A DNA stretch of 9,294 nt. It comes from Bryobacteraceae bacterium. GTDB lineage: Bacteria > Acidobacteriota > Terriglobia > Bryobacterales > Bryobacteraceae. This document shows positions 1 to 6,363 of this stretch, in pieces (within the stretch, counting starts at the first letter, position 1; every line of letters begins with the position of its first letter). Under the pieces are notes generated by a model. The model made no database searches, was not told the DNA's origin, and worked only from the letters and a program-made list of their open reading frames with translations. A program made the translations under genes and the position numbers. Where the stretch lies: assembly GCA_030044325.1 (NCBI GenBank), contig JASHWA010000634.1, positions 1-9,294 of the forward strand, given 5' to 3'.

Positions 1-2
1 TT

Positions 3-704
3 TATGCGGTCACCAATAACGACGGAAAGTGGGGGATTCAGCTCAGCTCGACTATTTTCACTCCGACCGAATATATCGGCGTCCGATATAACGACGCTGA
101 AGAAGCCATGCTTCGGCAGGGACGCACGGGGATGGCGGCATTCGGTGATCACGATTACGATCTGCTGACCAATCTCGGCTGGGGAGCGGGGCAGGGAGAC
201 CGTCGCGCGGCACGAAAAACGGCGAGCATTGCGGGCGCACCCGGAGCGACCACGTTCTTTCTTTCGGGATGGGCCGGCAAGCCGATGGAGCCGTACAATT
301 CGAAAGGCCGCAAGAGCCGGCTCGCGGTGGCGGGAACGCCGGATGCGGCCGAAATCAACGCGCTTTCGCGCGTGAACGATCCGATCGCGGAATATGAGCG
401 CACGCTCAACAAGACCAACATCGTCACCGCGTCGGGAAAGCCCGGATGGTTCTTCGCCATGGCCGGCGGAGGCGTGGGGCACTACGGATACACGATGCAC
501 CTCAACGATTCGCGGGTGCTGCATGCGGGTCCGGAGAAGGCGCATTCGATCGGCGGATATATTCGCTACACCAAGGACAACGTGTTCATCTCGGAGACGC
601 GCAGCCTGGGCGTGACGGTCTACGACAAGCGCGCGAAGGAATGGGTCAGCGCGGGCGGATTCGGACAATCGATGCGGCGCGACCGCACCAATGACGATTT
701 ATAG
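3..704 (+). CDS. Hypothetical protein, 3' part (5' end outside window)
   Basis: The reading frame is open from the first bases of the window to a TAG at 702-704, giving 233 residues of the C-terminal part of a longer protein. The first in-frame ATG (108) is probably internal, because the preceding codons read as good protein (motifs KWGIQLSSTIFTP and EYIGVRYNDAEEA). I recognise no named domain. The C-terminal half is rich in glycine and aromatic residues (AGGGVGHYGYTMHLND, AGGFGQSM), looks beta-strand rich, and ends in charged residues (RRDRTNDDL). No membrane segment is visible in this part. The WGIQ stretch faintly recalls the last strand of some NTF2/SnoaL-like proteins, but I would not assign it. 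A GC-rich hairpin follows the stop, and the next gene lies 62 bases downstream on the same strand. The gene is very likely real; its function is unknown. Confidence 0.75.
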   Translation, partial: YAVTNNDGKWGIQLSSTIFTPTEYIGVRYNDAEEAMLRQGRTGMAAFGDHDYDLLTNLGWGAGQGDRRAARKTASIAGAPGATTFFLSGWAGKPMEPYNSKGRKSRLAVAGTPDAAEINALSRVNDPIAEYERTLNKTNIVTASGKPGWFFAMAGGGVGHYGYTMHLNDSRVLHAGPEKAHSIGGYIRYTKDNVFISETRSLGVTVYDKRAKEWVSAGGFGQSMRRDRTNDDL

Positions 705-721
705 AACGGCCTGTTGAAAGA

Positions 722-741
722 AGCCGGCGCGCGGGCCGGCT
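722..741 (+). terminator. GC-rich hairpin, possible weak terminator
   Basis: A perfect 7-base inverted repeat, AGCCGGC (722-728) and GCCGGCT (735-741), with a 6-base loop, starts 18 bases after the stop of the first gene. No T-run follows, so it does not meet the intrinsic-terminator pattern. It could be a weak or Rho-assisted terminator, an RNA-stabilising hairpin, or part of the leader of the next gene. Confidence 0.35.
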
Positions 742-766
742 GCGTTCGGTTGATAACATATCGAAG

Positions 767-2161
767 ATGAGAATTCGAACTCGGCTGGGTTTCGCAGCAA
801 TGGCCTGCGCCCTGTTGGCGATGCGCGGCATCCAAGCGCAACAGCTTCCCTCGGCTGAAATTCAAGCCATCGCTCAAAAAGCTTACGATTTCGCCTACCC
901 GCTGGTGCTCATGGAGCTCACGCGACGCAACACGGTGCGCTACGCACCCCTGGGCGATGCGCAGACCAATCGCTTCACCCAGTTGCGCGAGTTCCCGGAC
1001 GACAAGTTTCGTCAGGTGATCCGGCCGAATGCGGATACGCTGTATTCCTCGGCGTGGCTGGATTTATCGAAAGAGCCGATTGTGCTGCATGCCGGCGATA
1101 CCGGCGGGCGGTATTACATGATGCAACTGATGGATGCGTGGACCGAAACGATTTCGGTTCCCGGCAAGCGCACCACGGGCACGGGCGACAACTGGTTTGC
1201 GATCGCCGGGCCGGGGTGGAAGGGCGAACTTCCGGCGCGCGTCCACAGAATCGATTGCCCGACCAACGTGGCGTGGCTGCTGGGACGGACGCAGACCAAC
1301 GGCGTTTCGGATTATCCGCTGGTGCACAAGCTTCAGGACGGATACGTGCTGATGCCTCTGAGCCGCTATCCCGACGGGCCCGCGCCGCTGACCAAACCTC
1401 CATCGCAGCCGGACACGAGAGGATTCGTTCGTCCGCCCCAGGAGGTGGAGCGGATGAGTGCGCGCGAATTCTTCACGCTGTTCGCCGGACTTCTGGTCGA
1501 GAATCCGCCGCACGCGGGCGATGGGCCGATGATGGCGGAAATCCGCAAAATCGGAGTCGTGGCCGGGAAATTCGATCCTTCGGCTCTGGGTACCGACGGC
1601 ATGAAATCGATCGAGCAGGGAGCGGCGGCCGCGGCAGCGCATCTCAATTCGCTCACCGGCGCGGTCGGCGAACCTGGACCTACGGGATGGACGGGCTGGT
1701 CGAAGCTGGTGGGGCGCTACGGCACGCATTACCAGGCTCGCGCAGAGGTCGCGCGGATCGGGCTGGGCGCGAATCCTCCGGAAGATGCGGTGTATCTGCA
1801 CTGCCGCCAGGACGCGAACGGCCATGCTCTCGACGGCGCGCATCGCTACCGGATGCATTTTGCGAAAAACGAAATTCCGCGCGTGAAGGCGTTCTGGTCC
1901 GTCACGGTATACAGCGAAGACGGGTATTTCACCGCGAATGCGCTGCATCGGTATGCCATCGGCGATCGCGATCCATTGAAGTTCAACCCGGACGGTTCGC
2001 TCGATCTTTACATCCAGCGCGAATCGCCGGGCGCGGAGAAGGAAAGCAACTGGCTGCCCGCGCCGGCGGGGGCGTTCAATCTCAGCTTCCGGCTGTATTG
2101 GGCGAGCCAGGCGATTCTCGACGGCCGCTGGCGTCCTCCCGCCGTCGCGAACGAGCCATAG
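767..2161 (+). CDS. Exported DUF1254/DUF1214 domain protein
   Basis: 464 residues. The N-terminus has a typical Sec signal: charged MRIRTR, a hydrophobic core at about 8-19, and a probable cleavage after the A of GIQA (residue 24), so the mature protein is likely periplasmic or secreted. An N-terminal DUF1254 region (about 35-190) shows AYDFAYPLVLMELTRR, RQVIRPNADTLYSSAWLDL, GGRYYMMQLMDAW and NWFAIAGPGW. A C-terminal DUF1214 region (about 355-447) shows FWSVTVYSEDGYF, NPDGSLDLYIQ, SNWLPAP and FRLYWASQAILDGRW. This pair occurs in many bacterial proteins of about 450-500 residues whose biochemical role is unsettled; no catalytic residues can be named with confidence. The ATG at 767 is chosen because it opens the signal peptide; the Shine-Dalgarno sequence is weak (GAAG next to the ATG). 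The gene ends 9 bases before the convergent lipoprotein gene. Confidence 0.92.
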   Translation: MRIRTRLGFAAMACALLAMRGIQAQQLPSAEIQAIAQKAYDFAYPLVLMELTRRNTVRYAPLGDAQTNRFTQLREFPDDKFRQVIRPNADTLYSSAWLDLSKEPIVLHAGDTGGRYYMMQLMDAWTETISVPGKRTTGTGDNWFAIAGPGWKGELPARVHRIDCPTNVAWLLGRTQTNGVSDYPLVHKLQDGYVLMPLSRYPDGPAPLTKPPSQPDTRGFVRPPQEVERMSAREFFTLFAGLLVENPPHAGDGPMMAEIRKIGVVAGKFDPSALGTDGMKSIEQGAAAAAAHLNSLTGAVGEPGPTGWTGWSKLVGRYGTHYQARAEVARIGLGANPPEDAVYLHCRQDANGHALDGAHRYRMHFAKNEIPRVKAFWSVTVYSEDGYFTANALHRYAIGDRDPLKFNPDGSLDLYIQRESPGAEKESNWLPAPAGAFNLSFRLYWASQAILDGRWRPPAVANEP

Positions 2162-2170
2162 TTGCGCGCT

Positions 2171-2731
2171 CTATTGCTGCACGCGCGTGAGTAAATCCTG
2201 CGCGAGCAGGTCGGCGCGATGGGCAAGGTTGACCGCGGAAATCAAATCCTGGTCGCGATACTGCTCGGCCTGATGTTGGAAAGTGCTGATGGTGTTGCGC
2301 ACTTGCGACTGTTCGGAGTTCAGGTTCCGGGACGCGAGAATTTCAAGCGCGCGGCGCACGTGGTCCAGGCTTTCATCGAGCGCGCGGTTGTATTCGCGGC
2401 GTTGATCGGGAGTGAAGACCGGGCCGAGCCGGGGAGTTTCCGGCTGTTCGGGCGCGGGCGGTGGCGCAGCGGTGTGGGTTGGCTCGGCCGGTCTGCGATG
2501 CGGAGCGGGAGGCGCGGGCGGCGGCGCGAGGGTGGGAATCGAATCGGGTGTCTCGGGCGGAAGCGGGTCGCCCGCGATCATGGTTGGTTGAGGCAGCGAA
2601 ACGGCTTCGGTGGGGATCCTCGGTTGGACCTGCGGAGGCGGCGGAATGAAAACGGTGTGCGTTTTCTGAAACCAGCAGGAGCCGGAAAACGCGGACAGCG
2701 CGAGCACCGCGCCGAAGCGGGATTTACCCAT
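2171..2731 (-). CDS. Proline-rich probable lipoprotein coupled to the histidine kinase
   Basis: 186 residues from the ATG at 2729-2731. A longer frame runs to 2806, but the extra 25 residues lie inside the kinase gene and precede a good signal sequence, so I prefer the shorter form. After MGKSR comes a hydrophobic stretch (6-18) ending in SGSC, which fits a relaxed lipobox with Cys19 as the lipidated residue; the S at -3 is not ideal. Residues about 29-103 are a disordered linker very rich in proline (runs such as PPPP and APPPAP). Residues about 107-186 look alpha-helical and charged (DQRREYNRALDESLDHVRRALEIL, later LAHRADLLAQDLLTRVQQ). The ATG overlaps the end of the kinase gene by 8 bases (ATGGGTAA), so translation is probably coupled. 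No known family is recognised. It could be an envelope accessory of the sensor or a downstream output. Confidence 0.8.
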   Translation of the reverse strand: MGKSRFGAVLALSAFSGSCWFQKTHTVFIPPPPQVQPRIPTEAVSLPQPTMIAGDPLPPETPDSIPTLAPPPAPPAPHRRPAEPTHTAAPPPAPEQPETPRLGPVFTPDQRREYNRALDESLDHVRRALEILASRNLNSEQSQVRNTISTFQHQAEQYRDQDLISAVNLAHRADLLAQDLLTRVQQ

Positions 2732-4256
2732 GTCCCACCACCGCGGGGAACTCCAGGCGGAACGTGGTGCCACGGCCGTCTTCACTAAAAAAGTCGATAG
2801 TACCATTATGCAACTGGACCGCCCGGTACGTCATTGCAAGACCGATTCCGGAGCCCGCGGGCTTGGTGGTGAAGTATAACTGAAACACTTTTTGGCGCAG
2901 CTCGGGCGGAATTCCAGGGCCGTTGTCGGCGACCTCCAGAATCACCGATTCGCCGTTGCGCGCGACGCTCAGACGCAGCCAACCTCCCTGCTTCATCGCA
3001 TCGAGCGCGTTGGTCACCAGGTTCAGAACGGCCTGTTTGAGCATGTCGGCGTCGCCGCGAATCTGCATGACTTCGCCCCGCGGGGCGTCGAAATACATGT
3101 CGATGCGCGCCAGGCGCGCCTGGGGAGTCATCAGCGCGGCCACTTCCGCGACCAGCGCGGCCAAGTCCACTTCCACCAGGCGAACGTCCACGGGGCGCGA
3201 AAAATCCAGAAAGGTCTTGACCACGCGATCCAGGCGCCGGACTTCCTTGGACAGGATGTCGATTTCCGAAGTCAGCTCGTTTTCCGCGCCATCCAGGCGC
3301 GCGCGCAGCAGATCGAGATGCAGTGAAATCGCGTTCAGCGGATTCTTGATTTCGTGGGCGACGCCGCCGCTGATGCGGCTGATGGCCGCCAGGCGCGAGG
3401 CCACGTCGAGTTGCGATTCCATGCGCTCCAGCAGCTGCTCCATGCCGTGCTGTTTTTCGCTGGCCTCCTGGCGCACGCCCGAAAATTTTTCGCCCAGCAG
3501 GTTCAGCTTGCTTTCGACGGCGGCGAACTCCTTGGCCGGCTCGCCGATCTGTTCGCCGCGGCGGAAGCTGCCCTGCACGATGCGGTCGATCATGCGCTCG
3601 ATCCGCCGCAGCGGACTGAGCACCCAGTTGCCCGCGACCGCGGTGATCAAAAGCGAAGCGAGCAGCGCGGTGAGCGACACGGCAATCAGGAATTGCACCT
3701 GTTGCTGTAAAGCGTCGCGCAGCAGGACGCTGGAGGTGATCACCTGGATGGTGAAAATGACTTTATCGCCGACCCCCAGCGGCGCCGCGACCTGATAATC
3801 GGTGCGCCGCAGAAAAAGATCGCGAACGCGGCGATACATGGGAAGGTCGCGCCACGCGGTGAACTGCTTCAAGTCGGCCATGTGCTGGCCGACGCGGGAG
3901 GGATTGGACGACGCCAGGATTTCTCCGCCCTGCCCCGCGACGTTGATTTCGACGATGCCGGGCGTGAGCGCCATGGTTTTTATCAGCATGTCGGCGATGT
4001 CGGGATCGGTGGTGACGATGCGGTCCCACAGGCCGACCGTTTCATCGAAGCTGGCCGGCGGCTGGTATTCGCCGGAATGTTCCTTGATGTGGTCGGTGAC
4101 GAAGGACTGCACCTGCTGGCTGGCGACCTCCGAGCGCTGCAGCGCGTCGACCGAAAGGGCGTCGGCGAGGCTGTCCAGGTGCAGGATCGACAGCGTGACC
4201 GCGATGGCGGAGACCAGGGCCACGATCACCAGAACCAGGCGCAGACGCAGCGACAT
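2724..4256 (-). CDS. Membrane sensor histidine kinase, NtrB-like, with Cache-like sensor region
   Basis: 510 residues. It should autophosphorylate in response to an extracytoplasmic signal and pass phosphate to the regulator encoded just upstream. In order: transmembrane helix 1 (about 6-26); a periplasmic region (about 27-186) resembling a Cache/PDC sensor (GIVEINVAGQGGEILASS, then DYQVAAPLGVGDKVIFTI); helix 2 (about 187-210); a HAMP-like linker (about 210-262); a coiled-coil stretch (about 262-290); an H-box with phospho-acceptor His301 (GGVAHEIKNPLNAI); and an ATPase domain with N-box LVTNALDAM (Asn416), G1 ADNGPGIP (Asp444), F/G2 YFTTKPAGSGIGLAM (461-475). All catalytic motifs are intact. 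The ATG at 4256 is preceded by the purine-rich AAGAAGAA. The gene starts 25 bases after the regulator stop, so the two form an operon. The signal is unknown. Similarity to NtrB is in the kinase core; the periplasmic sensor shows it is not the nitrogen regulator GlnL. Confidence 0.96.
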   Translation of the reverse strand: MSLRLRLVLVIVALVSAIAVTLSILHLDSLADALSVDALQRSEVASQQVQSFVTDHIKEHSGEYQPPASFDETVGLWDRIVTTDPDIADMLIKTMALTPGIVEINVAGQGGEILASSNPSRVGQHMADLKQFTAWRDLPMYRRVRDLFLRRTDYQVAAPLGVGDKVIFTIQVITSSVLLRDALQQQVQFLIAVSLTALLASLLITAVAGNWVLSPLRRIERMIDRIVQGSFRRGEQIGEPAKEFAAVESKLNLLGEKFSGVRQEASEKQHGMEQLLERMESQLDVASRLAAISRISGGVAHEIKNPLNAISLHLDLLRARLDGAENELTSEIDILSKEVRRLDRVVKTFLDFSRPVDVRLVEVDLAALVAEVAALMTPQARLARIDMYFDAPRGEVMQIRGDADMLKQAVLNLVTNALDAMKQGGWLRLSVARNGESVILEVADNGPGIPPELRQKVFQLYFTTKPAGSGIGLAMTYRAVQLHNGTIDFFSEDGRGTTFRLEFPAVVGHG

Positions 4257-4281
4257 TTCTTCTTAAATTATGGGGCGCGAG

Positions 4282-5688
4282 CTATGCGGCGCTTCCGGCA
4301 CCCTGCGCGCCGTACTCCTTGAGTTTATTAAACAGCGTCTTCTGGCTGATTCCAAGGATCTCGGCGGCGCGGGTTTTGTTGTGGCGCGTGTGCTGGAGCG
4401 TGAGCTCGATCAAGGCCCGCTCGGCCTGTTCGATGGTGTAGCCGACGGGCACGCGCAGCTCGCCCGAATCGGCGGTGAGCGCGGCGGCGGGAACGGGCGC
4501 TCCGCCGAAACCGGGCGGGAGATGCGCCGCCTGGATGGTCCCTTCGCCGGCCAGAATCACGGCGCGCTCGAGCACGTTGCGCAGCTCGCGAACGTTGCCC
4601 GGCCAGCTATACACGCGCAGCCGGTCATGCACTTCGCCCGCGACGTCGGTGACCCTGGTCCCGTGCTTGTGATTCAGGTCTTCGAGAAGCGCCGCGGTGA
4701 GCACCGCCAGATCCTCCTTGCGATCGCGCAGCGGCGGCAGCGGAATCGGAAAAACGTTGAGCCGGTAAAAAAGATCCTCGCGGAATTTGCCGTCGCGAAT
4801 GGCGTTATCGAGCGGCGAATTGGTCGCCGCGATCACGCGCACGTCGAGCTGGATCTCGCTTTTTCCGCCCAGCCTCCGCACCCGGCCGTCTTCCAGCACG
4901 CGCAGCAATTTGGCCTGCGTCGCCACCGTCATATCGCCGATTTCGTCGAGTAAAACTGTGCCGTTCTGCGCCAGCTCGAAACATCCCGCGCGGCGCTCGA
5001 CGGCTCCCGTGAACGCGCCCTTTTCGTGGCCGAAAAGCTCGGATTCCATGAGCGTATCGGGCATGGCGGCGCAGTTGATCGCCACGAACGGACCCGCGCG
5101 GCGCGGGCTCAACGCGTGAATCGCTCGCGCGGCGAGCTCTTTCCCGGTTCCGCTTTCGCCGGTGATCAACACCGCGGCGCGGCTGGGAGCCACCTGCTGG
5201 ATCAGGGCGAAAACTTCCTGCATCTTGCCCGACGATCCCACCATTTCGCCGAGCACACCCTGGTAGCTCAGCTGGCGCTCGAGCAGCTCGTTGCGTTCGG
5301 CGAGCCGGCTCTGCGCGGCGGCGCGCTCCAGCAGCAGCCGCAATTCCTGCGATGCGATGGGCTTGTTCAGGTACCAGAACGCGCCCAGGTCGTGAACCAC
5401 GTTCACCGCCGTTTCCAGGTTCCCGAACGCGGTCTGCACGATCGCCGGCGGCGCGGAGCCGAACGTTTTCAGCCGGCGCAAAAGCTCCTGACCATCCATG
5501 CGCGGCATCATCAGATCTGTAACAATGACATGCGCGCCGAAAGAGCCGAGCTTGTCGAGCGCTTCCTGGCCATCCGCCGCGGTCTCCACCGCATATCCCC
5601 ACAGCGCGATCATTCCGGCCAGGGCGGTGCGCTGAGATTCTTCGTCATCCACCACGAGAACCCGTGTAACGGGACGTTCCTGTTCCAT
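4282..5688 (-). CDS. Sigma-54-dependent response regulator, NtrC family
   Basis: 468 residues, a normal length for the family. Receiver domain at about 8-122: acidic pair Asp14/Asp15, phospho-acceptor Asp58 (VTDLMMPRMDG), Thr86 and Lys109. A linker helix follows (about 118-140). AAA+ domain at about 149-378: Walker A GESGTGKE (177-184), the sigma-54 contact loop GAFTGA (224-229) intact, Walker B TVLLDEIGD (Asp248, Glu249), and RVIAATN, FREDLFYRLNVFPI and WPGNVREL. A Fis-type helix-turn-helix lies at about 420-457 (NKTRAAEILGISQKTLFNKL). Phosphorylation should drive ATP-dependent opening of sigma-54 promoters. The ATG at 5688 is set by the start of the receiver fold. The gene heads the operon with the kinase, which is the likely phosphodonor. 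Inverted repeats in the spacer upstream may be autoregulatory sites. The target genes cannot be named from the sequence. Confidence 0.97.
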   Translation of the reverse strand: MEQERPVTRVLVVDDEESQRTALAGMIALWGYAVETAADGQEALDKLGSFGAHVIVTDLMMPRMDGQELLRRLKTFGSAPPAIVQTAFGNLETAVNVVHDLGAFWYLNKPIASQELRLLLERAAAQSRLAERNELLERQLSYQGVLGEMVGSSGKMQEVFALIQQVAPSRAAVLITGESGTGKELAARAIHALSPRRAGPFVAINCAAMPDTLMESELFGHEKGAFTGAVERRAGCFELAQNGTVLLDEIGDMTVATQAKLLRVLEDGRVRRLGGKSEIQLDVRVIAATNSPLDNAIRDGKFREDLFYRLNVFPIPLPPLRDRKEDLAVLTAALLEDLNHKHGTRVTDVAGEVHDRLRVYSWPGNVRELRNVLERAVILAGEGTIQAAHLPPGFGGAPVPAAALTADSGELRVPVGYTIEQAERALIELTLQHTRHNKTRAAEILGISQKTLFNKLKEYGAQGAGSAA

Positions 5689-5744
5689 CTGTTTCTATTG
5701 TGGCAGGTGCAAATCGAATAGGACAGGATATTGGCGTTACGTTT

Positions 5745-5756
5745 TGCACGGGTGCA
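5745..5756. promoter_or_regulatory. Inverted repeat TGCAC-GG-GTGCA in divergent spacer, possible operator
   Basis: A perfect 5+5 inverted repeat with a 2-base centre, about 57-68 bases upstream of the NtrC-type regulator start. A third related half-site, GTGCAAA (5707-5713), faces the overlapping TTTGCAC (5743-5749). The half-site resembles that of enterobacterial NtrC (TGCACC...GGTGCA), but there the centre is longer, so this is only a candidate binding site. Confidence 0.3.
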
Positions 5757-5807
5757 TAGATTTAACCGCACGAAGTCGAAACAAATTCCCGGTTTCCCCT
5801 GTCCAAC

Positions 5808-5821
5808 GGGCTAGTTAGCCC
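5808..5821. promoter_or_regulatory. Inverted repeat GGGCTA-GT-TAGCCC in divergent spacer
   Basis: A perfect 6+6 inverted repeat with a 2-base centre, about 120 bases upstream of the leftward regulator gene and about 93 upstream of the rightward CheY-like gene. It extends imperfectly outwards (AAC on the left, GTT on the right after one extra base). A centre of only two bases is more typical of a protein-binding palindrome than of an RNA hairpin. Nothing identifies the binding protein. Confidence 0.3.
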
Positions 5822-5913
5822 TGTTCCATTCCAGGCGGGGGCTGCCGCTGGTGCTGCGGTGGCCCTCCTTCTTTTGAAACGTGGCGCGCGCCGATCTTCT
5901 CTCTCAACTAAAC

Positions 5914-6336
5914 ATGCGGAGAATGAAGCTGCTGGCCGTAGAGGACAACTACGCCGACATTCACTGGCTGAAGATGGTCCTCGACCGCATGGGCGTGGTT
6001 TACACGCTTTCGGTGGTCACCGACGGGCAGAAAGCCGTTGATTTCCTGTTGAAGCGCGGGGAATACAGCGAGGCGTCGGAACCGGACCTGGTGCTGCTCG
6101 ATCTGAACCTTCCCAAGCTGACTGGTGTTGAGGCTCTCGAAGCGATCCCGCATTCGGAAAGGCTGCCGGTGTGCATCGTCACCGGGTCGCCGGCCGAGCG
6201 CGAGCAGGTGATGCGCCGGTTCAGCATCCGCCGCATCGCTTACATGGTGAAACCGGTGGATCGCGAGCGGTTGCTGAACTGTTTCCGCTGTTACGATCAT
6301 CTGCGCCCCTCCGCCGAAGAGCTCGCGCGGTGCTAA
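5914..6336 (+). CDS. Single-domain response regulator, Rcp/CheY-like
   Basis: 140 residues from the ATG at 5914. The protein is only a receiver domain: VEDN acidic residues (Glu10, Asp11), phospho-acceptor Asp63 in LVLLDLNLPKLTG, Thr90 in CIVTGS and Lys113 in MVKPVD. The spaced DGQKAVDFLLKRGEY segment before the phosphorylation site is typical of the Rcp1/phytochrome-associated type of CheY-like protein. There is no output domain, so it should act by protein contact or as a phosphate relay. The start is uncertain: an in-frame GTG at 5881 would add 11 residues and an ATG at 5923 would remove 3. None has a well-placed ribosome site, but all keep the full receiver. It is divergent from the NtrC-type operon across a spacer with inverted repeats, which hints at shared control. 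No partner kinase can be assigned. Confidence 0.93.
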   Translation: MRRMKLLAVEDNYADIHWLKMVLDRMGVVYTLSVVTDGQKAVDFLLKRGEYSEASEPDLVLLDLNLPKLTGVEALEAIPHSERLPVCIVTGSPAEREQVMRRFSIRRIAYMVKPVDRERLLNCFRCYDHLRPSAEELARC

Positions 6337-6363
6337 CCGCGGCCGTAGGGAGGCGTGGTTCGC

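Noticed and set aside
1054..2190. Long +1-type overlapping frame and a 294-residue antisense frame (1064-1948) in the DUF1254 gene
   Set aside because: Their translations are Arg/Ala/Gly-rich with no domain, while the DUF1254/DUF1214 frame is fully convincing.
2161..2200. Possible bidirectional terminator between the convergent genes
   Set aside because: Only a 5-base GCGCG/CGCGC pairing with a long loop, inside the lipoprotein coding end and without a T-run.
2219..2788. A 189-residue rightward frame opposite the lipoprotein gene
   Set aside because: Its Gly/Arg-rich product mirrors the proline codons on the other strand. The leftward frame has a signal sequence and operon coupling.
2732..2806. 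Longer start for the lipoprotein at 2806
   Set aside because: It would place 25 extra residues before the hydrophobic signal stretch and overlap the kinase gene by 83 bases; the ATG at 2731 gives a proper signal.
2923..3795. A 290-residue rightward open frame over the kinase gene
   Set aside because: It is antisense to intact kinase motifs, and its product is low-complexity Ser/Arg-rich sequence without domains. This is a shadow frame from high GC.
5753..5770. Leftward sigma-54-like GG-N10-GC ahead of the NtrC-type gene (GCGGTTAAATCTATGCA on the minus strand)
   Set aside because: The spacing is right, but the -24 side (CGGTT) matches TGGCA poorly; too weak to list.
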